Of a stretch of DNA of 64,000 bases, positions 44,507 through 53,809 are shown piece by piece. Below the pieces are notes generated by a model that was given only the letters and a program-made list of their open reading frames with translations, was not told the DNA's origin and did no database searches. Source of the DNA: B1 sp964443415 (GTDB lineage: Bacteria > Bacteroidota > Bacteroidia > UKL13-3); contig CAYUDC010000001.1 of assembly GCA_964443415.1 (NCBI GenBank), positions 1-64,000 on the forward strand. The letters are read 5' to 3'. Made by a program: the position numbers and the translations under genes. Every line of letters starts with the position of its first letter. Position 1 is the stretch's first letter.

Positions 44507-46000
44507 ATGCTAAAACCATTTCAAATAAAATTGATAGGCACCTCAATGTGGGTTCTTTTAACAATTTTTGTAGGGCCAATGGCGGCTTTTGGGCAAACCA
44601 TAGAATGGGGTAATCCCCAAAAAATTAAGACTAAAAATCTTTTTACTCAAATTATTGGTGAAACACCAAATGGTTTATTTGCGTTACGCTGTAAAAACAG
44701 TGAGTTTAGTTCAGACCTCATCATAGAAAAGTATAAAGGTAATCTCAATCAAGAGCTTAGTTTATCATTGCCTCTTTCGGTGAATGGTTTGGTAGAGCGA
44801 GTGCTTTTAATAAACAATGAACTCTTTGTTTTTATGAGCGCCAAAAATATTTCTACCAACTCTATTGATATTTTGTCTCAGAAGCTAGATGATAATTTAA
44901 AACTGGTTGGTAATCCGGTTGTAATTTGTAGTTTTCCGGTAGCTGTTTATCTCGAGAAAAGGAAGATCCAAATTAAAACTAATGCTGCAAAAACAATGTT
45001 GGGCATTATGTTTTTGAGTAAATCCACCGATGGCAACGGATGTAAACTCAACGTATATGCCTACCAAGGTGCCTCACAACAGATTTTTGGCAGACAGTTT
45101 AATATTGAAAGTGCCCATAAAGATGTTTTTTTAACTGCTTTCGATTTAGATAATGAAGGTAACGCCTTTGTGCTGCTAGATTTTCCAAAGAAAACAGAAG
45201 GAGAAAGTATAGATACTCGAGCCTTTTATTTATATGCCTATTATCATGATCAAGATAAAATGTACGCGTATGATTTGGCTAGTAAAGATATGTTCATTGA
45301 AGAGCTAGGGATTACGGTTAATAATTTTAATAAGAGTATTTCTGTTTTTGGCTTTTATTCCTCAGCAGAAGGCAAAGATGTAAATGGTTACTTTTACCAG
45401 AGGTATAGCACAATCTCTAAAGAAACAATAGTACGCTTTCAAACGTTGGTTCAACCCGAAATACTTGAAAAATTAATACCTGGGAAAGGAGAAAAGTTTG
45501 CGTTAGGATTAAATAATTTTTACATAAGAAAGCTCATTCCTCGTTCGGATGGTGGCATATTTATGGCAGCCGAAAAATATACCAGGGTAGAGCAACGATA
45601 CAATTATTACCTTAACAACATGCCCATGGAAGGTGTAAGGGTTATTTATAATTATGATGATGTTGCCTTATGGTCTATTAATGCAGATGGAACCATTCAT
45701 TTTACGGATGTAGTTCGTAAAAAGCAAAGTGCTGTAGGGGATATTGGTAATGCCGGAATTTGTATAGTGCCTACTCAAGACTTTATACATATCTTATACA
45801 ATAGTGAATTGGATAAGGATGGTAATGTGATGTTACATTCTGTTAATTATCAAGGAAGAGTAGAAGAGAAAATATTAATTAAAAATACCAACTTTAATAT
45901 CTCTTTGGTGCCTTCCGAATTTAGGCAAGTTTCGGCAAGTAGTTTAGTAGCTGCAACTATCAAAGACAAATTATTTACATTGGTTAGAATAAAATTTTAA
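44507..46000 (+). CDS. Exported protein of unknown function
   Basis: This 497-residue protein has a leader that ends near MAAFGQ (about residue 30). The body is beta-rich with blade-like repeats such as NGLFALRCKNSEFSSDLIIEKY and NEGNAFVLLDFPKK, which may form a propeller. I do not recognise the family. No T9SS sorting domain, lipobox or membrane anchor is seen. The next gene starts 1 base after its stop, and the third follows at once, so the three probably form an operon with related envelope roles. Confidence 0.7.
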   Translation: MLKPFQIKLIGTSMWVLLTIFVGPMAAFGQTIEWGNPQKIKTKNLFTQIIGETPNGLFALRCKNSEFSSDLIIEKYKGNLNQELSLSLPLSVNGLVERVLLINNELFVFMSAKNISTNSIDILSQKLDDNLKLVGNPVVICSFPVAVYLEKRKIQIKTNAAKTMLGIMFLSKSTDGNGCKLNVYAYQGASQQIFGRQFNIESAHKDVFLTAFDLDNEGNAFVLLDFPKKTEGESIDTRAFYLYAYYHDQDKMYAYDLASKDMFIEELGITVNNFNKSISVFGFYSSAEGKDVNGYFYQRYSTISKETIVRFQTLVQPEILEKLIPGKGEKFALGLNNFYIRKLIPRSDGGIFMAAEKYTRVEQRYNYYLNNMPMEGVRVIYNYDDVALWSINADGTIHFTDVVRKKQSAVGDIGNAGICIVPTQDFIHILYNSELDKDGNVMLHSVNYQGRVEEKILIKNTNFNISLVPSEFRQVSASSLVAATIKDKLFTLVRIKF

Positions 46001-46001
46001 G

Positions 46002-46991
46002 GTGCTTAACATTTTTAGAAATAACGCTCTATCTGCCATCATTGCTTTCTCTATCTTTTCAATTTTGTTAAGAGTAGGTGGTTTTGTAAACGATACACCA
46101 CTTCATATGCAATCTCCTACCCCAGTGGCCCAATTTGTATTAAATTGGATGCATCATTATGCACCATTGGCTTGGCAAAGCGCTCTATTAGCAACAGTTT
46201 TGGTGATTTTGCAAGCCTACTTTATAAACTTTATTTCTAACTCCCAACAAATAATCTTTAAAGACAGTGTTTTGCCTGGGCTATTCTTTGTTTTATTAAA
46301 TAGCATTTATGCCCCACAGCAATTACTAACACCGCAACTAATTGCCAATACTTTTTTAATCATTTTAGTTTACAGGCTTTGTTTTTTATATGAATCCTCA
46401 AACCCAATTTTTCCGGTATTGGATGCTGGTATGATGCTTGGCTTGGGAATTTTATTCGACCCTGACTTGATTTTATACTTGCCCTTTATTCTACTTAGTA
46501 TCATTTATATGACTAAGTTTAATATTAGGTATCTATTGGTGGCACTTTTTGCTATTTGTATACCCATTTATTTGCTGGCAGCCATTTTATACTTAAATGA
46601 TAACCATACCGATTTATTAGATACCTTATACTACACAATCGATAAAACTTATTTTAAACCACTAGGAATTACATGGGAAAAAGGGATTATATGGATGATT
46701 ATACTTCCTATACTGTTTTATTCTGCTATACTCTTTCAAACTAATTTTTTTAGAAATAAGGTAAAAACACGTCGATTGCAATTGATGATTTTTATTATGG
46801 TTCCTTTTGCACTTTTTTCTTTATTGGCGGGGGATTACGGCTTCGAACTAGCTTTACCTTATTTATCTATTCCTTTTAGTTTTTTATTGGCTAATTATTT
46901 TGTTAGAACATCGTGGAAGTGGGTGAAAGAAATTGCTTTTCTGCTCATCTTATTAGCCGTTGTATATTATCAATATTTTGTAGTTTATTAA
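46002..46991 (+). CDS. Polytopic membrane protein, DUF6427-like
   Basis: This 329-residue protein has about nine hydrophobic segments. It resembles DUF6427 inner-membrane proteins of Bacteroidota (opening with LNIFRNNALSAIIAF and mid-part FPVLDAGMMLGLGILFDPDL). The start is a GTG one base after the upstream stop. No catalytic motif is apparent, and the function is unknown. Confidence 0.68.
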   Translation: MLNIFRNNALSAIIAFSIFSILLRVGGFVNDTPLHMQSPTPVAQFVLNWMHHYAPLAWQSALLATVLVILQAYFINFISNSQQIIFKDSVLPGLFFVLLNSIYAPQQLLTPQLIANTFLIILVYRLCFLYESSNPIFPVLDAGMMLGLGILFDPDLILYLPFILLSIIYMTKFNIRYLLVALFAICIPIYLLAAILYLNDNHTDLLDTLYYTIDKTYFKPLGITWEKGIIWMIILPILFYSAILFQTNFFRNKVKTRRLQLMIFIMVPFALFSLLAGDYGFELALPYLSIPFSFLLANYFVRTSWKWVKEIAFLLILLAVVYYQYFVVY

Positions 46992-46992
46992 T

Positions 46993-47757
46993 ATGTTTTA
47001 CTTTCTTTCAAAGGTTTTATACGCCCTCATTGCTCCCTTGTCTATTGTATTGATATTTTTTGCCTTGTTCTTAATTACCAAAGTAAAGAAGAACTTGTAT
47101 ATCGCATTGGCATTGTTGTTGTTTTTTACTAATCCTTGGTTGGCTCAAACCATCATAAAACTCTACGAAGTACCGCCGGTTAATTTAAAATCGGATGGAA
47201 AGTTTGAAGCTATCATTGTTCCCAGTGGCTTTGCTTCTAATTTTATCTTAGATGGCGTAGTTAGGGCCAATTTTAATGATGGAAATGATAGAATGCTTCA
47301 AGCCATTGATTTATTTCATCGAGGGGTTGCCAAGAAAATTATATATACAGGTGGCGCCGATACGGTATTTGGTGGCTATATTCCCGAAGCTCAATTGGGC
47401 CGAGAATTTATGATGAAATGTGGCATTCCAGATTCCTGTATTATCATCGAAACATTTTCAATGAATACGCATCAAAATGCTGCTTACACAGCCAAAATTC
47501 TTGATACACTAGACGTAAATTGGAAGGAAAAACAATATGTCTTAGTAACCGCAGGCTTTCACATGAGACGCGCACAAATGTGTTTTGAAAAGCAAGGTTT
47601 TAAAGTGGTTCCATATAGTGCAGATTTAAAAAGTTTAAGAAGTAGAAATACCATTCTAAATACCATTATTCCTAGCTATGGCGGGTTTCAACTATGGACC
47701 TATATGATAAAAGAGTGGATTGGTTTAGTAGTATATAAAGTAAAAGGTTATATTTAG
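46993..47757 (+). CDS. YdcF/ElyC family (DUF218) membrane protein
   Basis: This 254-residue protein has two N-terminal TM segments (about 5-25 and 32-50). A DUF218 domain follows with AIIVPSGF, IIYTGGAD, the SMNTHQNA segment and LVTAGFHMRRA. Members such as ElyC and SanA affect peptidoglycan and lipid-carrier metabolism in the periplasm. It starts 1 base after the DUF6427-like gene. A near-copy of the dispersed palindrome overlaps its stop codon. Confidence 0.87.
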   Translation: MFYFLSKVLYALIAPLSIVLIFFALFLITKVKKNLYIALALLLFFTNPWLAQTIIKLYEVPPVNLKSDGKFEAIIVPSGFASNFILDGVVRANFNDGNDRMLQAIDLFHRGVAKKIIYTGGADTVFGGYIPEAQLGREFMMKCGIPDSCIIIETFSMNTHQNAAYTAKILDTLDVNWKEKQYVLVTAGFHMRRAQMCFEKQGFKVVPYSADLKSLRSRNTILNTIIPSYGGFQLWTYMIKEWIGLVVYKVKGYI

Positions 47758-47797
47758 GTTGACCCAACTTTAGTGAAAGTAAAGTGTTAAGAAGATA

Positions 47798-50677
47798 ATG
47801 AGCAAAAAAGCGCAAGCCAAAATAAACCCATCGGCGTCGGAGGTTTATAACGAGAATATAGAGATATTAGGTGCAAGAGAGCATAACCTAAAGAACATTG
47901 ATGTGGTAATCCCAAGGAATAAGTTGGTTACCATTACAGGATTAAGCGGAAGTGGTAAATCGTCCTTGGCATTTGATACCATTTTTGCCGAAGGTCAGCG
48001 CCGCTACATGGAGAGCTTTTCTGCCTATGCCCGACAATTTATTGGCAATATGGAGCGTCCGGATGTAGATAAGATAAACGGACTTTCGCCAGTGATTGCC
48101 ATTGAGCAAAAAACAGTGAATAAAAACCCACGTTCTACTGTGGGCACTATTACTGAAATTTATGATTTTTTGAGATTATTATTTGCTAGAGCAGCCGATG
48201 CCTACAGCTATGAAACAGGGGAGAAAATGGTGAAGTTTTCTGAGGAGCAAATCATTGGTTCTATCATAGAAAAGTTTGAGCAGAAAAAAATTTCCATTCT
48301 AGCCCCTTTGGTTAAAGGAAGAAAGGGACATTACAGAGAATTATTTGAGCAAGTTAGAAAGCAAGGATATACTAAGATTAGATTAGACGGAGCCATTGTA
48401 GATCTTACGCCTAAAATGCAGGCTGATAGGTATAAAATTCATGATATTGAGTTACTCATTGATAGAATAGAAACTACCAAAGGCGCAAGATTTAGAATTT
48501 CTGAAAGTGTAAAAAGTGCCCTAAAAATGGGTAAAGGAACCCTATTGGTTTTAGATAATTTATCCAACGAGGTATTTCATTACAGCAAGTTTTTGATGGA
48601 TCCTAAGAGCGGAATATCTTACGATGAACCTCAACCGAACAGTTTTTCTTTTAACTCGCCTTATGGTGCATGTACCGTTTGCGATGGACTTGGTGTAAAA
48701 AGTATCATTGATGAAAAATCTATCATACCAGACCCCAAATTAAGTATCAATAAAGGGGCACTTTCACCACTGGGTGAAGCTAGAGACAACTGGACCTTCT
48801 TGCAATTAAGAGAATTGGCAAAAAGACATAAATTTTCTTTTGCAGACCCTATCGAAAAAATCAGCAGACAAGCTTTAGATGTTATCCTTTATGGCTCAGA
48901 CGAACCCATTGTCATACCCTACCAATACAGTAGCGGATATACTCAAAATTACAATGCCACATGGGAAGGCTTGGTGCCATTAATCACTAGACATTTTCAC
49001 GAAAAAAGCTATGATGCCATCTATCGTTGGGCAGAAGAATTTATGGAGCTTCAACCATGCCCTGCCTGCCAAGGAGCGCGTTTAAAGAAAGAGTCCCTAC
49101 ATTATAAAATTGCTGATAAAAATATTGCAGAACTTGCCCAAATGGAAATTCATGCCTTGGGAGATTGGTTTGAAAACATTGAGGCAAAGTTAGACGAGAG
49201 GCAACTGGTAATTTCTACCGAAATTTTAAAGGAAATAAGAAGCAGAATTTCCTTTTTACGCAATGTAGGGATTGATTATCTTTCGCTTAATTCTCCGTCA
49301 AAAACTTTGAGTGGCGGAGAAGCTCAACGCATTAGGTTGGCTACCCAAATTGGTTCACAGCTTACAGGTGTTTTATATATTTTAGATGAACCAAGTATTG
49401 GATTACATCAAAGAGATAATGTTAGGTTAATTGATTCTCTTAAATCTTTGCGTGATATTGGGAACAGTGTAATTGTGGTTGAACACGACAAAGACATGAT
49501 GGAGGAAAGTGATTTTATCCTAGATATTGGCTATGGAGCAGGGGTTCATGGTGGTCATATTGCAGCCAAAGGCACCATGCAAGATATCTTAAACTCTGAT
49601 TCAATTACTGCGCAATACCTCAATGGTAAGAAATCAATTGAGGTGCCTTTAAAACGAAGAGAAGGTAATGGAAAATCCCTCGTGTTATCTGGTGCTACAG
49701 GGAATAACTTAAAGAATGTTACAGTAAGTTTTCCTTTGGGCAAATTAATTGGAGTAACGGGAGTGAGTGGAAGTGGAAAATCATCCTTGATAAACGAAAC
49801 TTTGTATCCAATTTTGCGCCAGCATTTTTATAATTCTCACCAAAAACCCCTTCCTTTTAAAAGCATCAAGGGTTTAGAACATATTGATAAAGTAATTGAG
49901 ATAGATCAAAGTCCAATTGGCCGAACACCACGCAGCAATCCTGCTACTTATGTGGAGGTTTTTAGTGATATTAGAAATTTGTATGCATCACTACCAGAAG
50001 CCAAAATACGTGGATATAAACCAGGTAGATTTTCATTTAATGTCAAAGGCGGTAGGTGCGAAACTTGTCAAGGTGCAGGTATGCGAACCATTGAAATGAA
50101 TTTTTTACCTGACGTATATGTAAAGTGTGAAACCTGTAATGGTAAAAGGTATAACAGAGAGACTTTAGAGGTTAGATATAAAGGAAAAAGTATCAATGAT
50201 GTTTTGGATATGCCCATTGAAGAGGCAGTGCATTTTTTTGAAAATACACCACATATCCTTCGTAAGATTGACGCTTTAAACGATGTTGGATTAGGATACA
50301 TTACTTTGGGTCAACAAAGCACTACATTGAGTGGAGGTGAAGCCCAACGGGTAAAATTAGCCACCGAATTAAGCAAGAAAGATACGGGCAACACTTTTTA
50401 TATTTTAGATGAGCCTACCACAGGATTGCATTTTGAGGATGTAAGGGTTTTATTGGGCGTATTACAAAAGCTTACCGATAAAGGAAATACAGTTTTAGTG
50501 ATAGAGCATAACTTAGATATTATCAAAGTAGTAGACCATATCATTGATATTGGTCCAGAAGGCGGGAAACACGGTGGAGAAGTAATCGCTTTTGGTACCC
50601 CCGAAGAAGTGATTAAATCTAAGAAAAGCCATACTGCTAAATTCTTAGCAAAAGAGCTTAATTTAGGTCGCAATTAA
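47798..50677 (+). CDS. uvrA: Excinuclease ABC subunit A
   Basis: This 959-residue damage-sensing ATPase of nucleotide-excision repair has two ABC modules. Walker A motifs are GLSGSGKSSLAF (about 47-58) and GVSGSGKSSLIN (near 655). Signatures LSGGEAQRIRLA and LSGGEAQRVKLA are both present. Zinc-binding CxxC pairs are seen in CTVCDGL, CPACQGARL, CETCQGAGM and CETCNGKRY. The length is normal. The last 20 bases overlap the convergent VOC-protein gene. Confidence 0.98.
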   Translation: MSKKAQAKINPSASEVYNENIEILGAREHNLKNIDVVIPRNKLVTITGLSGSGKSSLAFDTIFAEGQRRYMESFSAYARQFIGNMERPDVDKINGLSPVIAIEQKTVNKNPRSTVGTITEIYDFLRLLFARAADAYSYETGEKMVKFSEEQIIGSIIEKFEQKKISILAPLVKGRKGHYRELFEQVRKQGYTKIRLDGAIVDLTPKMQADRYKIHDIELLIDRIETTKGARFRISESVKSALKMGKGTLLVLDNLSNEVFHYSKFLMDPKSGISYDEPQPNSFSFNSPYGACTVCDGLGVKSIIDEKSIIPDPKLSINKGALSPLGEARDNWTFLQLRELAKRHKFSFADPIEKISRQALDVILYGSDEPIVIPYQYSSGYTQNYNATWEGLVPLITRHFHEKSYDAIYRWAEEFMELQPCPACQGARLKKESLHYKIADKNIAELAQMEIHALGDWFENIEAKLDERQLVISTEILKEIRSRISFLRNVGIDYLSLNSPSKTLSGGEAQRIRLATQIGSQLTGVLYILDEPSIGLHQRDNVRLIDSLKSLRDIGNSVIVVEHDKDMMEESDFILDIGYGAGVHGGHIAAKGTMQDILNSDSITAQYLNGKKSIEVPLKRREGNGKSLVLSGATGNNLKNVTVSFPLGKLIGVTGVSGSGKSSLINETLYPILRQHFYNSHQKPLPFKSIKGLEHIDKVIEIDQSPIGRTPRSNPATYVEVFSDIRNLYASLPEAKIRGYKPGRFSFNVKGGRCETCQGAGMRTIEMNFLPDVYVKCETCNGKRYNRETLEVRYKGKSINDVLDMPIEEAVHFFENTPHILRKIDALNDVGLGYITLGQQSTTLSGGEAQRVKLATELSKKDTGNTFYILDEPTTGLHFEDVRVLLGVLQKLTDKGNTVLVIEHNLDIIKVVDHIIDIGPEGGKHGGEVIAFGTPEEVIKSKKSHTAKFLAKELNLGRN

Positions 50678-51053
50678 ACTGCCATCTGATGCCAAACTTA
50701 TCGGTGAGCATGCCAAATCGGGCGCCCCAAAAAGTGTCTTGTAATGGCATTTCAATCTTACCACCCTCTGCTAGGTTTTTAAAAACATCATCCATAATAA
50801 AAACTTCAACAAAGCTCAAAGACATAGAGCTATTATGGGAAATGTTTGTTCCGGGTTGATCCGAACCGTGTATGCGGTTATTTTCGAAAACCAACTCGGC
50901 ATGCATGAGTTTGTTTTCGTAACCTTTTGGAAACTCCATAGGAGCACCTTCGTATTTGTTTTTTGAAATTACTTCGCCATTGAAAACCTTGGCATAGAAG
51001 TCAAAAGCAGCCTCGCATTGGCCATCAAAATTTAAGTAGGGAGCAAGTATCAT
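50658..51053 (-). CDS. VOC family protein, PhnB-like
   Basis: This protein of 131 residues has the PhnB/3-demethylubiquinone-like VOC plan: APYLNFDGQCEAAFDFYAKVF near the start (about 3-23), EFPKGYENKLMHAELVF in the middle, and TFWGARFGMLTDKFGIRWQFN at the end. Such proteins are dimers of unclear role. The start is set at ATG 51053; a TTG at 51074 would add 7 residues. Its 3' end overlaps uvrA by 20 bases. Confidence 0.88.
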   Translation of the reverse strand: MILAPYLNFDGQCEAAFDFYAKVFNGEVISKNKYEGAPMEFPKGYENKLMHAELVFENNRIHGSDQPGTNISHNSSMSLSFVEVFIMDDVFKNLAEGGKIEMPLQDTFWGARFGMLTDKFGIRWQFNCDLN

Positions 51054-51124
51054 AATTGTTTTGATTTGCTCCAAAACTGCAAATTAGAAAAGAATCTAAC
51101 TATGAGATTAATCAGGATTAGCTT

Positions 51125-51859
51125 TTAGGAAGCATTGGCATGCATTTGTTCCTTTTCGTCGCTGTGGTCAAACCTATAACCGATTCCTCTGGCACTTTGA
51201 ATAAACTCTGGTTGTTTAGGATCTTTCTCGAAGTATTTTCTGAGGGCTAAAATAAAGTTATCTATGGTTCGTGTATTAGGGATAACAGTATAGTCCCATA
51301 CAACTTTTAGGATGTGTTCGCGACTTACCACCTGGTTTTTATTTTCGATGAGTAAACGCATCAACAACAATTCCTTTTTGGTTAGCTCAAAATTTCCGTT
51401 GGTGCCAAAAGCTTCGTGGCTTTCGAAGTTTATCCAATTATTGCCAAAATAGAAAATCTTCGGAATTCTATTTTCTATGCTCACTTTTATTTGTTTGCTG
51501 CGTTCTAATAATTTATTGACACGCAGCATAAGTTCTTCTAATTCAAAAGGTTTGGTTAGATAATCGTCTGCACCTTTCTTTAGTCCAGCAATTCTATCTG
51601 CTGGGGTGTTTTTTGCTGATAAAAATAGCACAGGGATATTTTGGTCGTACATGCGAATGTTCTCGCAAACCATTAATCCATCCATTTCTGGCAACATAAT
51701 GTCGAGAATTACCAAGTCGAATTTCTGTTCTCTGAAGCTTTTTACAGCATCAGTGCCTGTTCCCGAAATATGCACTACATAACCTTCTAACTCAAGATTT
51801 AACTTGATGGCATGTTGTAGATGAACCTCATCCTCCACTAACAAAATTCTATTTTGCAT
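51125..51859 (-). CDS. Response regulator, OmpR/PhoB type
   Basis: This 244-residue regulator has a receiver domain with the acidic pocket VEDE, the phosphoacceptor in VILDIMLPEMDG (D53) and the KPFELEEL lysine. A winged-helix DNA-binding domain follows, with FELTKKELLLMRLL, VVWDYTVIPNTRTIDNFI and ARGIGYRF. I set the start at ATG 51859; the frame is open to 51937 but the extension lies inside the kinase gene. The start overlaps the kinase gene by 11 bases. Targets are unknown. Confidence 0.95.
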   Translation of the reverse strand: MQNRILLVEDEVHLQHAIKLNLELEGYVVHISGTGTDAVKSFREQKFDLVILDIMLPEMDGLMVCENIRMYDQNIPVLFLSAKNTPADRIAGLKKGADDYLTKPFELEELMLRVNKLLERSKQIKVSIENRIPKIFYFGNNWINFESHEAFGTNGNFELTKKELLLMRLLIENKNQVVSREHILKVVWDYTVIPNTRTIDNFILALRKYFEKDPKQPEFIQSARGIGYRFDHSDEKEQMHANAS

Positions 51860-52958
51860 CCGACTTAAATTTAATTTCAAACTTTGTACCTCTTGGCTCT
51901 GTAACCCCAATAGTAATCCTAGATTTATGCAGTTCAACCAAGTGTTTCACAATGAATAACCCTAAACCCGTGCCTTTTGTTTTTCTGGTGTTTTCATCTC
52001 CACTTCTAAAAAACTTATTGAACAATAATTTCTTATCATTTTCAGAAATTCCTGGTCCATTATCTGCAATAGACAGTGTAATTTCTTGATTTTTTGAATG
52101 AAGATTTACCCAAATTTCCACCTCTGGTCCGCCATATTTAACGGCGTTCGTTAACAAGTTACCCAAAATCATTTCCATGGCATTGGGGTCTGTTTTTAAT
52201 AATATTTGCTCCTCAATGTCTAAATGAATTCTGCTTTCCATGTTTCTTGGACGTGCAAAATTTAAGACGTATTCTGTGCATAGTTCACTCAGATTTACAT
52301 TCTGATATTGCAGTTGATAGGCCTTACTATCTAGTTGTGCAGATAGCAGAAGATTCTCTACTTGTGCTTGCAGTCTAGCTACCTCATCGAGTGAGTTATT
52401 AATAATTTCGGCAGTTTGTAGTTCATTAAGTTTACGCTTGCGCATGGTTTCTAGGTATAGCCTAACTGCAGTTAAAGGGGTCTTTAACTCATGCGTAATG
52501 GACAGTAAAAAATTTGATTGCCTTTTTTTAAACCCAATTTCTTTTTTGAGACTCCTGTAAATGGTTAGAATCCCCCAGAATAGGAGCAGCATCATTACCG
52601 TACCTTCTAGGATGTACATCATCACCTTGCGCTGGTATTTTTTTTCGATTTGTTCGTAACCTTCCCAGCTAGGTTTTATCATGAAATTTCGAAGTGGGTC
52701 AAACTTATCAATGATGATTAACTCTAATTGAGGGTAGTGCATCTGAAAATACTTTTTCATTTCAACCGAGTCGTAAAATAACTCTTGGTCTACAGCACCC
52801 TGAATGTCGAAAGTTGCCTTATAACTCTCGTTGTTGAGAATTTCAAAGTCTTTTTCAAAAATAATTTTAGAGCTGCGGTAATGCGCGAATGTCCACCAGC
52901 CAAATGCAGCTAAGATGTAAATACTTAATACAATAAAAATTACTCCCGCCCTATTCAA
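51849..52958 (-). CDS. Two-TM sensor histidine kinase
   Basis: This 369-residue kinase has TM1 (about 5-25), an 86-residue periplasmic sensor region (about 26-111), TM2 (about 112-134), a HisKA domain with SITHELKTPLTAV (H156), an N-box LGNLLTNAVKYG and G boxes ADNGPGISEND and GTGLGLFIVKHL. No HAMP domain is evident. It partners the overlapping response regulator gene. A PspC gene starts 12 bases upstream of it, pointing to an envelope-stress role. Confidence 0.94.
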   Translation of the reverse strand: MNRAGVIFIVLSIYILAAFGWWTFAHYRSSKIIFEKDFEILNNESYKATFDIQGAVDQELFYDSVEMKKYFQMHYPQLELIIIDKFDPLRNFMIKPSWEGYEQIEKKYQRKVMMYILEGTVMMLLLFWGILTIYRSLKKEIGFKKRQSNFLLSITHELKTPLTAVRLYLETMRKRKLNELQTAEIINNSLDEVARLQAQVENLLLSAQLDSKAYQLQYQNVNLSELCTEYVLNFARPRNMESRIHLDIEEQILLKTDPNAMEMILGNLLTNAVKYGGPEVEIWVNLHSKNQEITLSIADNGPGISENDKKLLFNKFFRSGDENTRKTKGTGLGLFIVKHLVELHKSRITIGVTEPRGTKFEIKFKSDAK

Positions 52959-52970
52959 CGTTCATACTTT

Positions 52971-53189
52971 TTAAAGTTCCCAAATGGTTTTTCTTCCCGG
53001 TCTTAGATAGTGTTTTAGGTTCAGCCAAAAAGCCATGACCAGGTAAATAATAATTGGCGAGCCCATGGTAATAAATGAGGTATAGATAAAATACAGTCTA
53101 ATAGTAGAGGATGAAATACCAAAGCGTTCACCTAGGTAATTACATACTCCAAATGCATGTTTCTCTACAAAAAATTTAAGTTTATCCAT
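52971..53189 (-). CDS. PspC domain membrane protein
   Basis: This 72-residue protein has the PspC opening (MDKLKFFVEKHAFGVCNYL), the FGISSSTIRLYFIYTSF helix and a hydrophobic segment (about 40-58). PspC proteins sense or signal inner-membrane stress; PspA and PspF are not in the window. The start is set at ATG 53189, since the frame upstream to 53210 adds 7 residues. It is co-directed with the kinase gene 12 bases downstream. Confidence 0.85.
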   Translation of the reverse strand: MDKLKFFVEKHAFGVCNYLGERFGISSSTIRLYFIYTSFITMGSPIIIYLVMAFWLNLKHYLRPGRKTIWEL

Positions 53190-53212
53190 TGACAATAATA
53201 CTCGCACCAATA

Positions 53213-53809
53213 TTAATTATTTTTTTTCACAGTTTCAATGTGCCAACCATCCTTTATTTTGTATTTTGGTTTGTCAGAGAAAAGAAGGTTCATTCCAATG
53301 TTAATACCAAGTCCAACGCCTAAAGAAATAGCTAGGTTTTTTCCATCACTGTAGGCATTTCTTTCGTTTAAGTCTTTAAGTAAAAACACCGCACTTAAGC
53401 CGGCGCTAATTCCTATTAGGCTTTTTAACATATTTGCAGAAGCAGACCGCCTTTTAAACGACTCAATATCTTTAAATTTAATTTCTTTCCAAGGGTTGTT
53501 ACCTCCAGCAAATACAGTTGACATAGGGGAGTATGGATGAACAATACCCACATACAACGAGCTATCGGTGACTCCTTGTAAAGTGTGTTTAAAAAATTCG
53601 GTTTGACCCAAATAACCTTTATAGCGAATAATTAAAAAATCACCTGGTTTTGCTAAGATAGTTTTTTGTTGAACAGTATCTATGAATCTAACTGCCTCCT
53701 GAGAACGAGCGCTTAGGCCCAGTAGCATCAGCGAAAACACAATCATTAATCCTTTGATTAAAGATTTTCCTTTTTGAATAGTGGTTCGGTAAATGTGCAT
53801 TGTAAACAT
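53213..53809 (-). CDS. Exported or membrane protein of unknown function
   Basis: This protein of up to 198 residues has a signal-like segment (GLMIVFSLMLLGLSARSQ), a beta-rich part (GDFLIIRYKGYLGQTEF) and two glycine-rich hydrophobic helices (LIGISAGLSAVFLL and LAISLGVGLGINIGMNLLF). The family is not recognised. The start is uncertain: ATG 53809 lies inside the DUF2851 gene, whereas ATG 53746 avoids the overlap but leaves the leader without its basic residues. It is 23 bases upstream of the PspC gene. Confidence 0.6.
   Translation of the reverse strand: MFTMHIYRTTIQKGKSLIKGLMIVFSLMLLGLSARSQEAVRFIDTVQQKTILAKPGDFLIIRYKGYLGQTEFFKHTLQGVTDSSLYVGIVHPYSPMSTVFAGGNNPWKEIKFKDIESFKRRSASANMLKSLIGISAGLSAVFLLKDLNERNAYSDGKNLAISLGVGLGINIGMNLLFSDKPKYKIKDGWHIETVKKNN

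Noticed and set aside
51860..51937. Upstream extension of the response regulator frame
   Set aside because: It lies in the kinase gene; the receiver domain begins directly after ATG 51859.
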